NCBI RefSeq assembly: GCF_029689945.1
Contig: NZ_CP121451.1
Location: forward strand, 3,224,001-3,288,000
Length of the DNA: 64,000 nt
Origin: Paenibacillus amylolyticus
GTDB taxonomy: Bacteria > Bacillota > Bacilli > Paenibacillales > Paenibacillaceae
Direction: 5' to 3'
Shown here: one piece after another, positions 30,063 through 39,293 of the stretch
Numbering within the stretch: the stretch's first letter is position 1
Layout of the letters: every line of letters starts with the position of its first letter
Made by a program: the position numbers and the translations under genes
The notes under the pieces: generated by a model
Seen by the model: the letters and a program-made list of their open reading frames with translations, nothing else
The model's database searches: none
What the model was told of the DNA's origin: nothing

Positions 30063-31115
30063 GTTCACAAGCTTCACCAGAACAACATAATCCGGACTCA
30101 CCCACAGCGAAGATACACACTCGTCCGTGGGCAGCTGACTCTAATTCTTACAGGAGGAGTTTTGCTACTCGCTCTGGGTATGGCGTTGTCCATTTCTTTT
30201 GGCGCCGCGGATATTAAGCTTAGTGTAGTCTGGAAGGCCATCTTTGATTTCAATCCGGAGTTGACTCCGCATCAGATCATATGGGAGATTCGGTTACCAC
30301 GTATCCTTGGCGGAGCCATGGTAGGTGCATGTTTCGCTGTAGCTGGTGCGATCATGCAAGGCATGACACGTAACCCGCTCGCGGATTCAGGTCTGCTTGG
30401 GTTAAATGCGGGAGCTGGATTTGCGCTTGCCGTTTGTTTTGCCTTCTTCCCTGGCTTGCCGTTTATGTATATCATCATGTACTCCTTCCTTGGAGCAGGT
30501 GTTGGGGTCCTTTTGGTATATGGTTTTGGTGCAGCTTCCAGATCGGGTCTTACTCCACTGCGTCTTGTACTTGCAGGTGCGGCTGTATCAGCCATGTTGT
30601 CCGCACTCAGTGAAGGAATAGCATTGTATTTCAGAATTGGACAAGATCTGGCTTTTTGGACAGCCGGTGGTGTGGCCGGAACGAAGTGGTCTCAACTTGA
30701 GGTCATGTTCCCGTGGGTACTCGCTGCACTAATCGCAGGTCTTCTCATCTCCCGTTCCATTACTCTGCTTAGTCTCGGGGAAGATATTGCTGTGGGCTTG
30801 GGGCAGCGTACGGGCCTGATCAAGCTCATAGGCCTGATTGTCGTACTGATTCTTGCGGGTACGGCTGTGTCCGTGGTAGGTGCGGTCGGCTTTGTCGGAC
30901 TCATCATTCCCCATCTCACGCGAAAGCTGGTTGGGGTGGATTATCGCTGGATTATTCCATGTTCCGCTGTGATGGGCAGTTTGTTGCTTGTATTTGCGGA
31001 CCTGGCTGCACGCATGATTAACCCGCCGTACGAGACGCCAATTGGCGCACTGGTTGCCCTCATCGGGGTACCATTCTTCCTATATCTGGCACGTAAAGAA
31101 AGGAGGAGTCTGTAA
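30059..31115 (+). CDS. FecCD-type iron-siderophore ABC permease 1
   Basis: Membrane subunit that passes Fe3+-siderophore into the cell, 351 residues when repaired. It shows FecCD/BtuC features: IRLPRILGGAMVGACFAVAGAIMQG, NPLADSGLLGLNAGAGFA and AVGFVGLIIPHLTRKLVG (the ATPase-contact loop). About ten helices are present. The N-terminal part from ATG 30059 joins the main frame if one C is removed from CCC 30101-30103, giving SPQRRYTLVRGQLTLILTGG. A Fur box lies upstream, and the second permease starts 2 bases after its stop. No binding protein or ATPase gene is adjacent. Confidence 0.9.
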
Positions 31116-31117
31116 CG

Positions 31118-32146
31118 ATGGAATCCTCAACAATAGTTGGAGCAGAGCGCAAGAAGAGAACCAAAAGTGCGATTGTTCTCATTGTACTTGCCCTATTAAT
31201 TATTACGGCTTTTGTGATGAGCATGAACACAGGCTTTACCAAGCTTTCGCCGCTTGAAGTGATGCGTACCCTGTTTGGTGGAGGTACGGCGAAACAGGAA
31301 TTGATCCTGTTTGAATTCCGTCTTCCACGTATTGTGATTTCGGTGCTGGTTGGAGCAGGACTTGCGTTATCTGGTTGTATTTTGCAGGGAGTATCTCGGA
31401 ATGCGCTGGCAGATCCGGGGATCCTCGGGATTAATGCAGGTGCTGGTCTGGTTGTGATGTTATTTGTTTCCTTTTCCCGACAACAACAGCAGCGCCGGTA
31501 TTTCTTTTGCCCATTCTGGCCCTGATCGGTTCCGGTTTTGCTGCATTTCTGATCTATGTTCTCTCTACAAAAAGGAGAGGGCATCCTGCCTACACGCATG
31601 CTGCTTACGGGGATCGGGGTAGCGGCGGGAATCAGTTCTGCCATGATCGTGCTTACCTTACGGCTTAGTCCGGAAAAGTATCAATTTGTAGCTACCTGGA
31701 TGGCAGGCAGCATCTGGGGTTCAAACTGGAAATTTGTAACGGCATTACTGCCGTTTCTAATCATTCTTGTACCGCTTGTACTGTATAAGGCGCGTGTATT
31801 GAACGTACTGAATCTGGGAGACCAGACGGCAAGCGGACTCGGAGCTCCAGTTGAGCGTGAGCGATTGATATTGCTTGCCGCTGCTGTAGGGCTTGCCGGC
31901 TCATGTGTATCTGTGAGTGGGGGGATCGGTTTTGTGGGTCTGATCGGGCCGCATCTGGCGCGTCGTCTGGTAGGTCCAAAACATCAATTCCTGTTGCCTG
32001 CATCTGCACTGGTCGGCTCATTGCTCGTATTGATTGCAGATACGCTAGGCCGTGTCATTCTGCAGCCTTCGGAGATCCCAGCTGGTATTCTGGTTGCCAT
32101 TCTTGGAGCACCGTACTTCCTGTATCTCTTAAGCAAGACGAAATAG
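31118..32146 (+). CDS. FecCD-type iron-siderophore ABC permease 2
   Basis: Second permease, which pairs with the first to make a heterodimeric channel, 342 residues. It has RLPRIVISVLVGAGLALSG, NALADPGILGINAGAG and GGIGFVGLIGPHLARRLVG. Two shifts compensate: one T is lost at 31472-31475 and one A is extra at 31569-31573; repaired, the middle reads FPTTTAAPVFLLPILALIG...YVLSTKGEGILPTR. Because the two cancel, start and end are in the same frame. It would need a binding lipoprotein and an FhuC-like ATPase from elsewhere in the genome. Confidence 0.9.
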
Positions 32147-32190
32147 AACGTAATCATTATGGTGTGATTGCATAAGGAGGACTTCAGTCC

Positions 32191-33905
32191 ATGCTTCGCC
32201 GTTTCTTTGCCTATTACAGGCCTTACAAAAAACTCTTCATTCTTGACTTCAGTTGTGCGATTCTGGTCGCGCTGCTGGAACTCGCTTTTCCACTGGCAGT
32301 CAACCGTGTAGTTGATGATCTGCTGCCAGGCGGACGCTGGGACTGGATTCTATGGGCGTGTCTGGCATTGCTCGGCATCTACTTGCTGAATTCGTTCCTG
32401 AACTTCGTGGTTACCTATTGGGGACACAAACTGGGCATTAATATCGAGACGGATATGCGTAAAAGTTTGTTTAATCATGTGCAGAAGTTATCGTTCCGTT
32501 TCTTCGATAATACCAAAACAGGACATCTCGTGTCCCGCATGACGAACGACCTGATGGATATCGGTGAGATTGCCCACCATGGTCCAGAGGATGTATTTAT
32601 TGCGGTCATGACGCTGATTGGTGCATTCAGTATCATGATGAGCATTAACGGAAATCTGGCGGTGTTAACCTTTATCATCGTACCGCTGATTATCTATCTC
32701 TCGCTCTACTTTGGTAGCAAAATGTCCAAGGCATTCAGCCGAATGTTCGGTGATATTGCGGACTTCAACGCTCGTGTTGAGAACAATATCACAGGCATCC
32801 GTGTTGTTCAGGCTTTTGCCAATGAAGAGCATGAAAAAGCACAATTCGCTGTGAACAACGGTCGTTTCCGTCAAACGAAGCTAATCGCATACAAAATCAT
32901 GGCCTGGAACTCTTCTGTCAGTTATATGCTGATGAAGCTGGTATCCCTCTTTGTTCTGGTATGCGGAACGTGGTTTGTTATTAACGGCAGTATGACTTAC
33001 GGTCAGTTCATTGCATTTATTATGTTGTCCAATGTGTTCCTGACCCCCATTCAGAAGATCAACTCGGTTATTGAGACGTATCCCAAAGGAATTGCAGGCT
33101 TTAAGCGTTATACGGAGCTGCTTGATATGGAACCGGATGTGGAAGATCGTCCAGGAGCCGTGTCGGTATCGCATTTGCGTGGAGATATTCGTTATGAGCA
33201 AGTGACCTTTGGTTATTCGGATCAGGAGCCTGTACTCAAAGGTATTGATCTAAACGTGCATGCAGGGGAAACCGTGGCCCTTGTCGGTCCATCGGGTGCA
33301 GGTAAAACAACACTGTGCAGTCTGCTGCCGCGATTCTATGATGTGCTGGAAGGTCGCATCACAATCGATGGGCAGGAAATACAGAATATGACGCTGGACT
33401 CTTTACGCAGCCAGATCGGTATTGTACAACAGGATGTATTTCTCTTCGATGGAACCATTCGCGAGAATATTGCCTATGGCAAGTTGGATGCATCCGAAGA
33501 AGAAATCTGGATGGCCGCCAGACGTGCACAGATGGAATCTTTGATTCAATCGATGCCGGAAGGACTGGATACGTTAATTGGTGAACGCGGCGTGAAGCTG
33601 TCCGGTGGACAGAAACAGCGTTTGTCCATTGCCCGCATGTTCCTGAAAACCCGCCAATTCTAATTCTGGACGAAGCCACATCGGCTCTGGATACAGAGAC
33701 GGAAGCAGCAATTCAGCAATCCCTTGCTGAGTTGTCCGAAGGTCGGACCACACTGGTCATCGCCCACCGATTGGCTACGATCAAAAATGCAGACCGCATT
33801 ATTGTCGTTGCCGAACAAGGCATTACGGAGCAGGGACGTCATGAAGAATTACTCGCTGCCGGTGGGGTGTACAGCCGCCTTCACTATGCGCAGTTTGGCG
33901 CGTAA
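32191..33905 (+). CDS. ABC exporter, fused membrane and ATPase domains
   Basis: Half-transporter of 571 residues with six membrane helices (residues about 15-310) and an ATPase domain: Walker [11 protein letters not shown]-loop [16 protein letters not shown], signature [14 protein letters not shown], Walker [12 protein letters not shown]. The frame breaks at AAAA 33646-33649; adding one A gives [16 protein letters not shown]. It follows the siderophore permeases after 44 bases with an AAGGAGG site, so it may belong to the Fur-controlled operon and export or process a siderophore; this is inferred from position. MsbA/BmrA-like homodimer is possible. Confidence 0.93.
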
Positions 33906-33948
33906 CCTGTTCGATCGATGTGGATGTAACAATGTATATACGAGAATT

Positions 33949-33997
33949 AACGCCATCGTTCTTGACTTGGAAGGGGTCAGGACGGGGGCGTTATTTT
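33949..33997 (+). terminator. Terminator of the iron operon
   Basis: AACGCC at 33949 pairs with GGCGTT at 33987 and CGTTCTTGAC with GGTCAGGACG inside; T-rich tail follows. Confidence 0.8.
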
Positions 33998-34141
33998 CTT
34001 TTTCATGGTTCGGGCGAGAGTCTGCGGTGCAACGTTGTTATCTGTCTGTGATCATGGATATGGAAACGGGTAATATAGTAAAGAGAACGCTTAACGTACA
34101 AGATATGTTCATCATTTTGCAAGATATAGGAGGTACACGAT

Positions 34142-34471
34142 ATGCAGATGAACGATATGCTGAAGATTCTTATAACTTGTCTATTATTTATTCTAATCTG
34201 GTGGCTTCTGACTCAAGGGATTCGCAAACTTTCCAGTACTCGCGCGGGGACTGGTATCCGACGCTGGGGTGCATGGTCCATTGGACTTTTCATTGTTGGC
34301 GCCGTGCCACTAGGTTTTTCGCTATTCACAGAGATATTTGATGAACGCCTGGATGCCAACATCGGGTTAGGGCTTGCCATGTTATTTGTCTGGGCTTACT
34401 GTGCTGTCTTGTTATGCGCGGCGTTGGTGGTCTGGGGCAGGTATGTGTATAAAAGGGATATAAGGAAGTGA
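34142..34471 (+). CDS. Small membrane protein, three predicted helices
   Basis: A 109-residue protein with helices ILITCLLFILIWWLLTQGI, WSIGLFIVGAVPLGFSLF and LAMLFVWAYCAVLLCAALVVWG, and basic residues in the loops. TAGGAGG precedes the start; ATG 34148 is an alternative six bases later. Family not recognised. Confidence 0.7.
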   Translation: MQMNDMLKILITCLLFILIWWLLTQGIRKLSSTRAGTGIRRWGAWSIGLFIVGAVPLGFSLFTEIFDERLDANIGLGLAMLFVWAYCAVLLCAALVVWGRYVYKRDIRK

Positions 34472-34537
34472 ATGCAACAATAACCTGATACGGAACGTCA
34501 AATTTGGGAAGAGGTGTTATTAAAGGGAGATGTACAT

Positions 34538-35107
34538 ATGACCAATCTTCGTCGAGTCCTTATACTGCTCTCCATCCTAATCGTGTGCCTTACGGGATGT
34601 TCAGGATCAAACGAATGCAACTCTGTGCAGACTCAAGCTAATGTATCAAGTGAAAAGGGCTTCACTGGATATGTGGTTGAACGCAAAGACGATTCCATTC
34701 TTGTTGTTGATCCTGCCTACCGAGATAACAGTTCCAGTGGAGGGGCCGATCGATATTATCCGGCAAAATGGTTCTCCAATGCGCCTGATCCACAGATCGG
34801 CTCCTATGTTGAAGTGTGGACGGATGGAAGACCGGAAAATCAGCCTTATCCCGGGCAGGCCAGAGCACATAAGATAGCGGTAGCTTGTCCAAATACGCCA
34901 GACGGTGCTCATATGACGGATGCGGATGCGATTCGTAGCGGACTTCTTTCACCTGATGCAGAGAACATCCGTGTTCCTGTGATTGAAGATGTACAATTTG
35001 ATCAGGATACAGGAACGTGGATGATTCATATGAGAGATGCGATGTCAACGACGAAAAATCAAGATGGGATGGATATCAAAGTAAAGGATGTAGAGTCAGT
35101 CGAGTAA
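34538..35107 (+). CDS. Lipoprotein, DUF3221-like
   Basis: A 189-residue lipoprotein with signal LILLSILIVCLTGC (lipobox Cys) followed by a domain with GFTGYVVERKDDSILVVD, KWFSNAP, GSYVEVWTDG and QPYPGQARAHKI, a pattern that fits DUF3221 (OB-like fold). ATG 34538 follows AAAGGGAG. It lies in a run of small genes without obvious shared role. Confidence 0.75.
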   Translation: MTNLRRVLILLSILIVCLTGCSGSNECNSVQTQANVSSEKGFTGYVVERKDDSILVVDPAYRDNSSSGGADRYYPAKWFSNAPDPQIGSYVEVWTDGRPENQPYPGQARAHKIAVACPNTPDGAHMTDADAIRSGLLSPDAENIRVPVIEDVQFDQDTGTWMIHMRDAMSTTKNQDGMDIKVKDVESVE

Positions 35108-35154
35108 CAAGAGGCAATTTCATTTTGCATATATAGATGAGAAAGGAAAATTAA

Positions 35155-35550
35155 ATGGATATTAGAGAGTTACTTCCCCGCGACAAATTTGATTTTGAAG
35201 CAGTTAGCAAGTTAAATGAATTTGGTAATGAAGAGTTGAAAGGCATTATTCCAGAACTTATGCAGTGGTTACAAGACGGGAATTGGCCAATCTCTAGGCC
35301 GGTAGAGGATCTATTATTGAGATTGGGAGAGGATTTAATTCCTCATATCAAGGATGTATTGAAAAGCCAGGATTCTACTTGGGAATATTTCATTTTGGTT
35401 GGACTGATTGATCGATTGCCTTTATCTCATCTGAGTATGCTACAGACGGATCTGCTTAGAATATTGGAGTCTCCTACACATGATGAGAAACTAGAGGGGT
35501 TGAATGCGGTTATCGTGGAACTTTTGGAAAAAATGAAGGTACACCGATGA
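35155..35550 (+). CDS. DUF5071-like protein
   Basis: A 131-residue acidic, mainly helical protein starting MDIRELLPRDKFDFEAV, with LKGIIPELMQWLQDGNWPI and LLRLGEDLIPHIKDVL, a HEAT-like pattern found in DUF5071 proteins. GAAAGGA precedes the ATG. Such proteins often occur as immunity-like or orphan genes beside small hypotheticals; no toxin is visible here. Confidence 0.72.
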   Translation: MDIRELLPRDKFDFEAVSKLNEFGNEELKGIIPELMQWLQDGNWPISRPVEDLLLRLGEDLIPHIKDVLKSQDSTWEYFILVGLIDRLPLSHLSMLQTDLLRILESPTHDEKLEGLNAVIVELLEKMKVHR

Positions 35551-35639
35551 GAGATCCGTGGAGATGGCAGTTTGGATACATAGAAATAGGTCATTAGCTT
35601 TCTTAGAAAGACTGAGATATTGAAGATGGAGTGAAAAAA

Positions 35640-35909
35640 ATGCTAAAACACCAAATTCTTTTTCCGACTTGTTTGAGTTCGGAAATTTACTGTTTGGAAA
35701 TTGTACAAGAGTTAATTGGCTTATTTGATATTTCAGAGAAGGAAGCTTTTCTCCGGATTAATTCCTTTTGGAAAGGCAATGATTTTACATCAGAAGATGA
35801 TCTTATTTTTCATGAGTCTCCTGAATATTGGGCAAAAACAATATATTATGAGCAATCAAATTGGTGGAATACACAACAGGATGAGCTAACCCCCAGAAAA
35901 ATAGATTGA
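35640..35909 (+). CDS. Small hypothetical protein
   Basis: An 89-residue acidic protein starting MLKHQILFPTCLSSEIYC, with aromatic-rich end (YWAKTIYYEQSNWW). ATG 35640 stands after GGAGTG; GTG 35631 is an in-frame alternative. AT-rich compared with neighbours. Family not recognised. Confidence 0.6.
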   Translation: MLKHQILFPTCLSSEIYCLEIVQELIGLFDISEKEAFLRINSFWKGNDFTSEDDLIFHESPEYWAKTIYYEQSNWWNTQQDELTPRKID

Positions 35910-35961
35910 TATAATAGGACTATTCAGAAAAGAAGTTGGTCCAATAATATAATTATACTGT

Positions 35962-36000
35962 AACAACCTTGGAGGGATGTGTACCTTCGAGGTTGTTTTA
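35962..36000 (+). terminator. Terminator
   Basis: AACAACCT pairs with AGGTTGTT, with GGAGG/CCTTC inside, followed by TTTTA. Confidence 0.7.
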
Positions 36001-36137
36001 GTCAAGAGACGGATGAGTTCCTCTACAGCTAAGAGTTTAATCAAACCTTCAAGTAATCATAAAACTTAGCTAATGTCCGTACACGGGAGTTTCCGCAAAC
36101 CATGAAAAAGAAATCATATTATGCGAATAAATTGGCA

Positions 36138-36175
36138 TTTTGTCCTGACAATAATATATTATTGTCAGGACAAAA
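36138..36175. promoter_or_regulatory. 38-bp perfect palindrome (likely operator)
   Basis: TTTTGTCCTGACAATAATA is followed directly by its exact reverse complement. It ends one base before the ribosome site of the ribbon-helix-helix gene. It is most likely the self-operator of that regulator; as RNA it would be a 19-bp hairpin at the ribosome site. Confidence 0.7.
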
Positions 36176-36187
36176 AGAGGTGAAGAT

Positions 36188-36367
36188 ATGTCCGCCAACA
36201 AGATGGGGCGGCCTAAATCTGACAAACCCAAAAGTAGGACGATTGAGATACGTGTCGACGAGGAAATTATGAGCAAGCTCGATATTTCGGCTGAGAAGTT
36301 GAATACGAATCGATCAGACATCGTTCGCAAAGGGATTGAGAAGATTTACGACGAGCTCCAAAAATAG
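36188..36367 (+). CDS. Ribbon-helix-helix DNA-binding protein
   Basis: A 59-residue protein: MGRPKSDKPKSRTIEIRVDE then KLDISAEKLNTNRSDIVRKGIEKIYDEL. The beta strand (TIEIRVD) and two helices with a NRSDIVR turn are the Arc/CopG/MetJ ribbon-helix-helix fold, which works as dimers on symmetric DNA. GAGGTGAAG precedes the ATG. A 38-bp perfect palindrome sits just upstream, fitting self-repression. No partner toxin gene is visible directly downstream; the next gene is a DUF6809-like one. Confidence 0.85.
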   Translation: MSANKMGRPKSDKPKSRTIEIRVDEEIMSKLDISAEKLNTNRSDIVRKGIEKIYDELQK

Positions 36368-36509
36368 AAAAAGGAAGCAGCGTTCGTCCCTCGAAGAACA
36401 GCGCTACTTCCTATCCCGCAACCACTTGAATGAGCGACTGCATAAATATCCTACCATGTGTAGAACGTTCATTCAAGTGAGGTGCGAATTGATATACAGG
36501 AGGATGCAC

Positions 36510-36803
36510 ATGAATTCGATATTAGAAGCATTATATAATGGACGACTTCGACCGGATGAGATGATGATGCCAACACATCCTGAATACCAAGCGTTAGGGA
36601 GGCAGATTGCAGCTCTGACAGAGCAATGGAAGAATCGATTGAGCGAGAATGAATTTCTTGAGCTTGAACAGTTATTTGACTTATGTGGCAGATGTGAGGG
36701 CATGCACACGGAAGCAGCGTTTGCACAAGGTTTTCGTCTGGGTGCCAATATGCTAATTGAAGTCATGAGTCAGCGTGAGGAATCGATGTTGGAGTTTAAC
36801 TAA
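36510..36803 (+). CDS. DUF6809-like protein
   Basis: A 97-residue helical protein with NGRLRPDEMMMPTHPEY, LENEFLELEQLFDLC-type helix and AFAQGFRLGANMLIEVM, typical of DUF6809 (unknown role, often linked to small mobile or phage regions). ATG 36510 follows AGGAGG at six bases; the longer upstream frame has no site. A long inverted repeat (CACTTGAATGA ... TCATTCAAGTG) is at 36424-36479. Confidence 0.75.
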   Translation: MNSILEALYNGRLRPDEMMMPTHPEYQALGRQIAALTEQWKNRLSENEFLELEQLFDLCGRCEGMHTEAAFAQGFRLGANMLIEVMSQREESMLEFN

Positions 36804-36919
36804 GTTTAACGATGTGAGCATAGATCAGGTTTACTTTTACAGCTAAATTCTCAGATAATGACGTGCATACAACATACTTATTTTGCACCATAAAAATGTA
36901 TCATACATTTATTATAACA

Positions 36920-36965
36920 AAGCCCTCAAATCCTCTCTGCATTCAGCAGCGGGGTTCGAGGGCTT
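36920..36965. terminator. Terminator between converging genes
   Basis: AAGCCCTC at 36920 pairs with GAGGGCTT at 36958, with AATCC/GGGTT inside. It probably serves the DUF6809 gene and the catalase gene from the other side. Confidence 0.6.
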
Positions 36966-37026
36966 CACTTAAATATAGAGTTAACAATTTATATATAGGG
37001 AAAGAACCTGTTAAACAAATGGTTTC

Positions 37027-37929
37027 TTAATCCGCAATATTTCCCGCCATCTTCAGACGACGAGCAATCTCTTTAAAGTCTTCTTGCGAGATGCCTGGTG
37101 CGAATTCTTCCTCGACCGCAGGAGCTTCCGGAATCGGGAATCCTTCAGGTATCCCTTGGATGACTTCAAGAGGTTGTCCATCTTCGGGGTGAGTACCTTT
37201 CCAGATCTGGCCGATCGCATTGAAGTCTTTATCACTATAGGTGTACAGCTTGGTGTGTACGCCTTTTTCTTCATATTTACGAGCCTCGTTGAAGGCTTTG
37301 TTGTTCAGTGAAGGAATAGGGACCAGCTTGGTCACATTTACGCCAGTTGCAATCTCAAGGGCTTTTGCATAGGCCACCACATGCACGCCGCCACGTACCA
37401 GCAGGAATCCAACCACTTCCCGGGCTGCCGGGTGATCAGTCATCTCATATACTTTCATCTTATGGGTACGAGCGCCACATTCGAGGAAGAAGTTATGCAG
37501 CAGATCCTCGACCAGGTTGCCGCTGTTGAAGACATTTGCTCCCGTCCATGGATTACCCATGGAGTCGAAAGGCATTGCGCCTTGGGCACCTGCCAGATAG
37601 TGATAAGACAGACGAGCATCTTTCACGGAACCTAGCGGCGTATCGTCGGGTTCTTTGTACTCGGTTGAGCCTCTGAGGCACTTGTTAATGCCATGAGACA
37701 CAAGCTCAACATGTCCCAATTCTTCGGCTGTGATACTCATGACCAGGTCGTAGAAGGGCTTCAGTTTTTCTTTGGATCGAAAATTAAATGATTGATAGAG
37801 GTAATTGTTCAACGTTGACATTTCTCCGAATTTGCCGCCGAGCAACTCTTGTATGGCTGCAGCAGCGTTTGGATCTGGCTTCTCGACATTGGGAATCTCA
37901 ATCAGGATTTCATCCAAGCGTTTGAACAT
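37027..37929 (-). CDS. Manganese catalase
   Basis: Breaks down hydrogen peroxide at a di-manganese centre. The 300-residue protein is a four-helix-bundle family member with metal ligands in GEMSTLNNYLYQSFNF, TAEELGHVELVSHGIN and LLHNFFLECGARTHKMKVYEM, and a C-terminal tail wrapping EGFPIPEAPAVEEEFAPG. AGGAGG precedes the ATG on the minus strand. In spore formers such proteins (CotJC, YdbD types) are often found on spores. Confidence 0.96.
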   Translation of the reverse strand: MFKRLDEILIEIPNVEKPDPNAAAAIQELLGGKFGEMSTLNNYLYQSFNFRSKEKLKPFYDLVMSITAEELGHVELVSHGINKCLRGSTEYKEPDDTPLGSVKDARLSYHYLAGAQGAMPFDSMGNPWTGANVFNSGNLVEDLLHNFFLECGARTHKMKVYEMTDHPAAREVVGFLLVRGGVHVVAYAKALEIATGVNVTKLVPIPSLNNKAFNEARKYEEKGVHTKLYTYSDKDFNAIGQIWKGTHPEDGQPLEVIQGIPEGFPIPEAPAVEEEFAPGISQEDFKEIARRLKMAGNIAD

Positions 37930-38194
37930 TGGGGTGTAACCTCCTCAAAGTGGTATTGCAGATCGTGTAAGGTTGCATAATTGTGAAATCACTCAGTCAT
38001 GGCCTATTACACGCAATTTGGATTTTTTAAACAAAAAATCAACCAAATGGGACTTAAGTATCGCATAACGTAGGCCTCAACTCTTCTCTCTTTTGTTATT
38101 TCCAATACGATGATTTTTATGTATAATCAGACATTCTAACGAGTCTTCGTGTTACATAGAGAAGAGAGCCATGAATTCATTAAAGGAGTAAGAG

Positions 38195-38500
38195 ATGAAC
38201 AAGCGCTGGATACATATAGTTGGAATTGGGATCTTTCTAATGATTCTTATGTACGTAGGCAGTGAGCATGTCACAGCATATGACGCTACGATCGAGGTTC
38301 AGGTGGATGAAGATACGAGGCAGATTCTTGAACAGAAATACGGGTTGGAGCACCGGTATGAACGACAGACACAACCCTTTTTCTCGGGTGATTGGGGAAT
38401 GAGTTTCCGGACGGAGCCTCCTGATTCGTGGGACAGGCTTGTTCATGTGGTTTCTTTTTCTTTACGGCCACTGGCCTGGATCTTTCGTTTATTCGTGTAA
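38195..38500 (+). CDS. Hypothetical membrane-anchored protein
   Basis: A 101-residue protein with an N-terminal helix (IVGIGIFLMILMYVG), a hydrophilic middle (EVQVDEDTRQILEQKYGLEH) and a weakly hydrophobic end. AAAGGAG precedes the ATG. The middle VDEDTRQ...EQKYGLEH..., FFSGDWGMSF recalls the start of peptide-permease subunits, but no permease follows. It forms a pair with the DUF3889-like gene. Confidence 0.65.
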   Translation: MNKRWIHIVGIGIFLMILMYVGSEHVTAYDATIEVQVDEDTRQILEQKYGLEHRYERQTQPFFSGDWGMSFRTEPPDSWDRLVHVVSFSLRPLAWIFRLFV

Positions 38501-38556
38501 AATGAAACCCGGACGGGCAATATAACAGAAATATATTGTCCCAAGGAGTGAGTGAA

Positions 38557-38877
38557 ATGAGAATGCTCATTGTTACCGTCATGTCGGTGGTCTTGAGTTT
38601 GGCCGGAATGACATCAGGAACAGGTGCCGCCATCCCTGATTATGCGAAGTGGGGAATTATAGCGGTCAAAGAAACACAGACCAAGTACAATGTAGATATT
38701 TTGGACTATAAGCACATCGGCCGTACTTCTCTAACAGCGGATCAATCACGGGAACAGTTCAAGCTATGGGTTCGTGCCAAAGACGGCAAGCAGTTCGCGG
38801 TCTATGTGAATGTTGATTTTAATCCATCTACACAGCAATTGAAGAAAGTACAATTTTCCGAATCCGATCGACACTGA
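38557..38877 (+). CDS. DUF3889-like secreted protein
   Basis: A 106-residue protein with a signal peptide (MLIVTVMSVVLSLAGMTSGTG) then YAKWGIIAVKETQTKYNVDI and DYKHIGR, the DUF3889 pattern found in YqzG-like Bacillus proteins. AAGGAGTGAG precedes ATG 38557. Function unknown. Confidence 0.8.
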   Translation: MRMLIVTVMSVVLSLAGMTSGTGAAIPDYAKWGIIAVKETQTKYNVDILDYKHIGRTSLTADQSREQFKLWVRAKDGKQFAVYVNVDFNPSTQQLKKVQFSESDRH

Positions 38878-38935
38878 TCCGTTACTGAACGGGGTATTAC
38901 AAGTCATGTTGTCATATCAGCAGCGGAATTAGAGG

Positions 38936-38978
38936 AACCAGACACCCTTGATTATTAAGGTGAAAGTCTGGTTTTTTT
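38936..38978 (+). terminator. Terminator
   Basis: AACCAGAC pairs with GTCTGGTT, inner CCTT/AAGG; seven T follow. Confidence 0.85.
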
Positions 38979-39003
38979 ATTTTTCAAAATCCTTTTTTTA
39001 CTA

Positions 39004-39055
39004 TTGAATAAAGAACTTATGTTCGCATATAATATGGAATACAAACAAACGTTCT
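39004..39055 (+). promoter_or_regulatory. Promoter with two LexA-like boxes
   Basis: TTGAAT at 39004 and TATAAT at 39028 are 18 bases apart. AGAACTTATGTTCG (39012-39025) fits CGAAC-N4-GTTCG with one mismatch and lies inside the spacer, as at the nuclease promoter. CAAACAAACGTTCT (39042-39055) is a weaker second box just after. Confidence 0.6.
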
Positions 39056-39071
39056 TATCGGAGGGATTATT

Positions 39072-39293
39072 ATACTAGGAAAATATATTGGCCAGATGGT
39101 GGAGCTTGTCTACATGGATCGTGCAGGGCAGATTACGCAGCGACAGATTCGAATTAACAGTGTACGTGGCGGGATGATTAGAGCATCGGTGGGAAAAGAA
39201 GGCTCACCCAGAACCTTTCTGGAACAAGGTATTCTGGCATGGCGTCCTGTTAAGGACCTGAACAAGGAGGTAAAGTATGCTGAACGACTTTGA
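39072..39293 (+). CDS. Small basic beta-rich protein, likely SOS-controlled
   Basis: A protein of about 70 residues: LGKYIGQMVELVYMDRAGQI, then RQIRINSVRGGMIRASV. The pattern (short strands, Arg-rich) resembles the WYL-like SH3 modules, but no family is certain. GGAGGG fits a start at ATA 39072, or translation may begin at ATG 39096 without a good site; a base change or loss there is possible. It overlaps the next gene by 17 bases and shares the promoter with LexA-like boxes. Confidence 0.55.
   Translation: MLGKYIGQMVELVYMDRAGQITQRQIRINSVRGGMIRASVGKEGSPRTFLEQGILAWRPVKDLNKEVKYAERL

Noticed and set aside
31060..31644. Long minus-strand frame across the two FecCD genes
   Set aside because: It mirrors coding sequence on the other strand, with low-complexity Arg/Pro composition and no ribosome site.
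33724..34341. Plus-strand frame between the ABC exporter and the small membrane gene
   Set aside because: It begins inside the exporter ATPase, crosses its stop and terminator, and has no ribosome site.
36188..36803. Toxin-antitoxin pair made of the RHH gene and the DUF6809-like gene
   Set aside because: The genes are 142 bases apart with separate leader structures, and the second has no toxin-like features.
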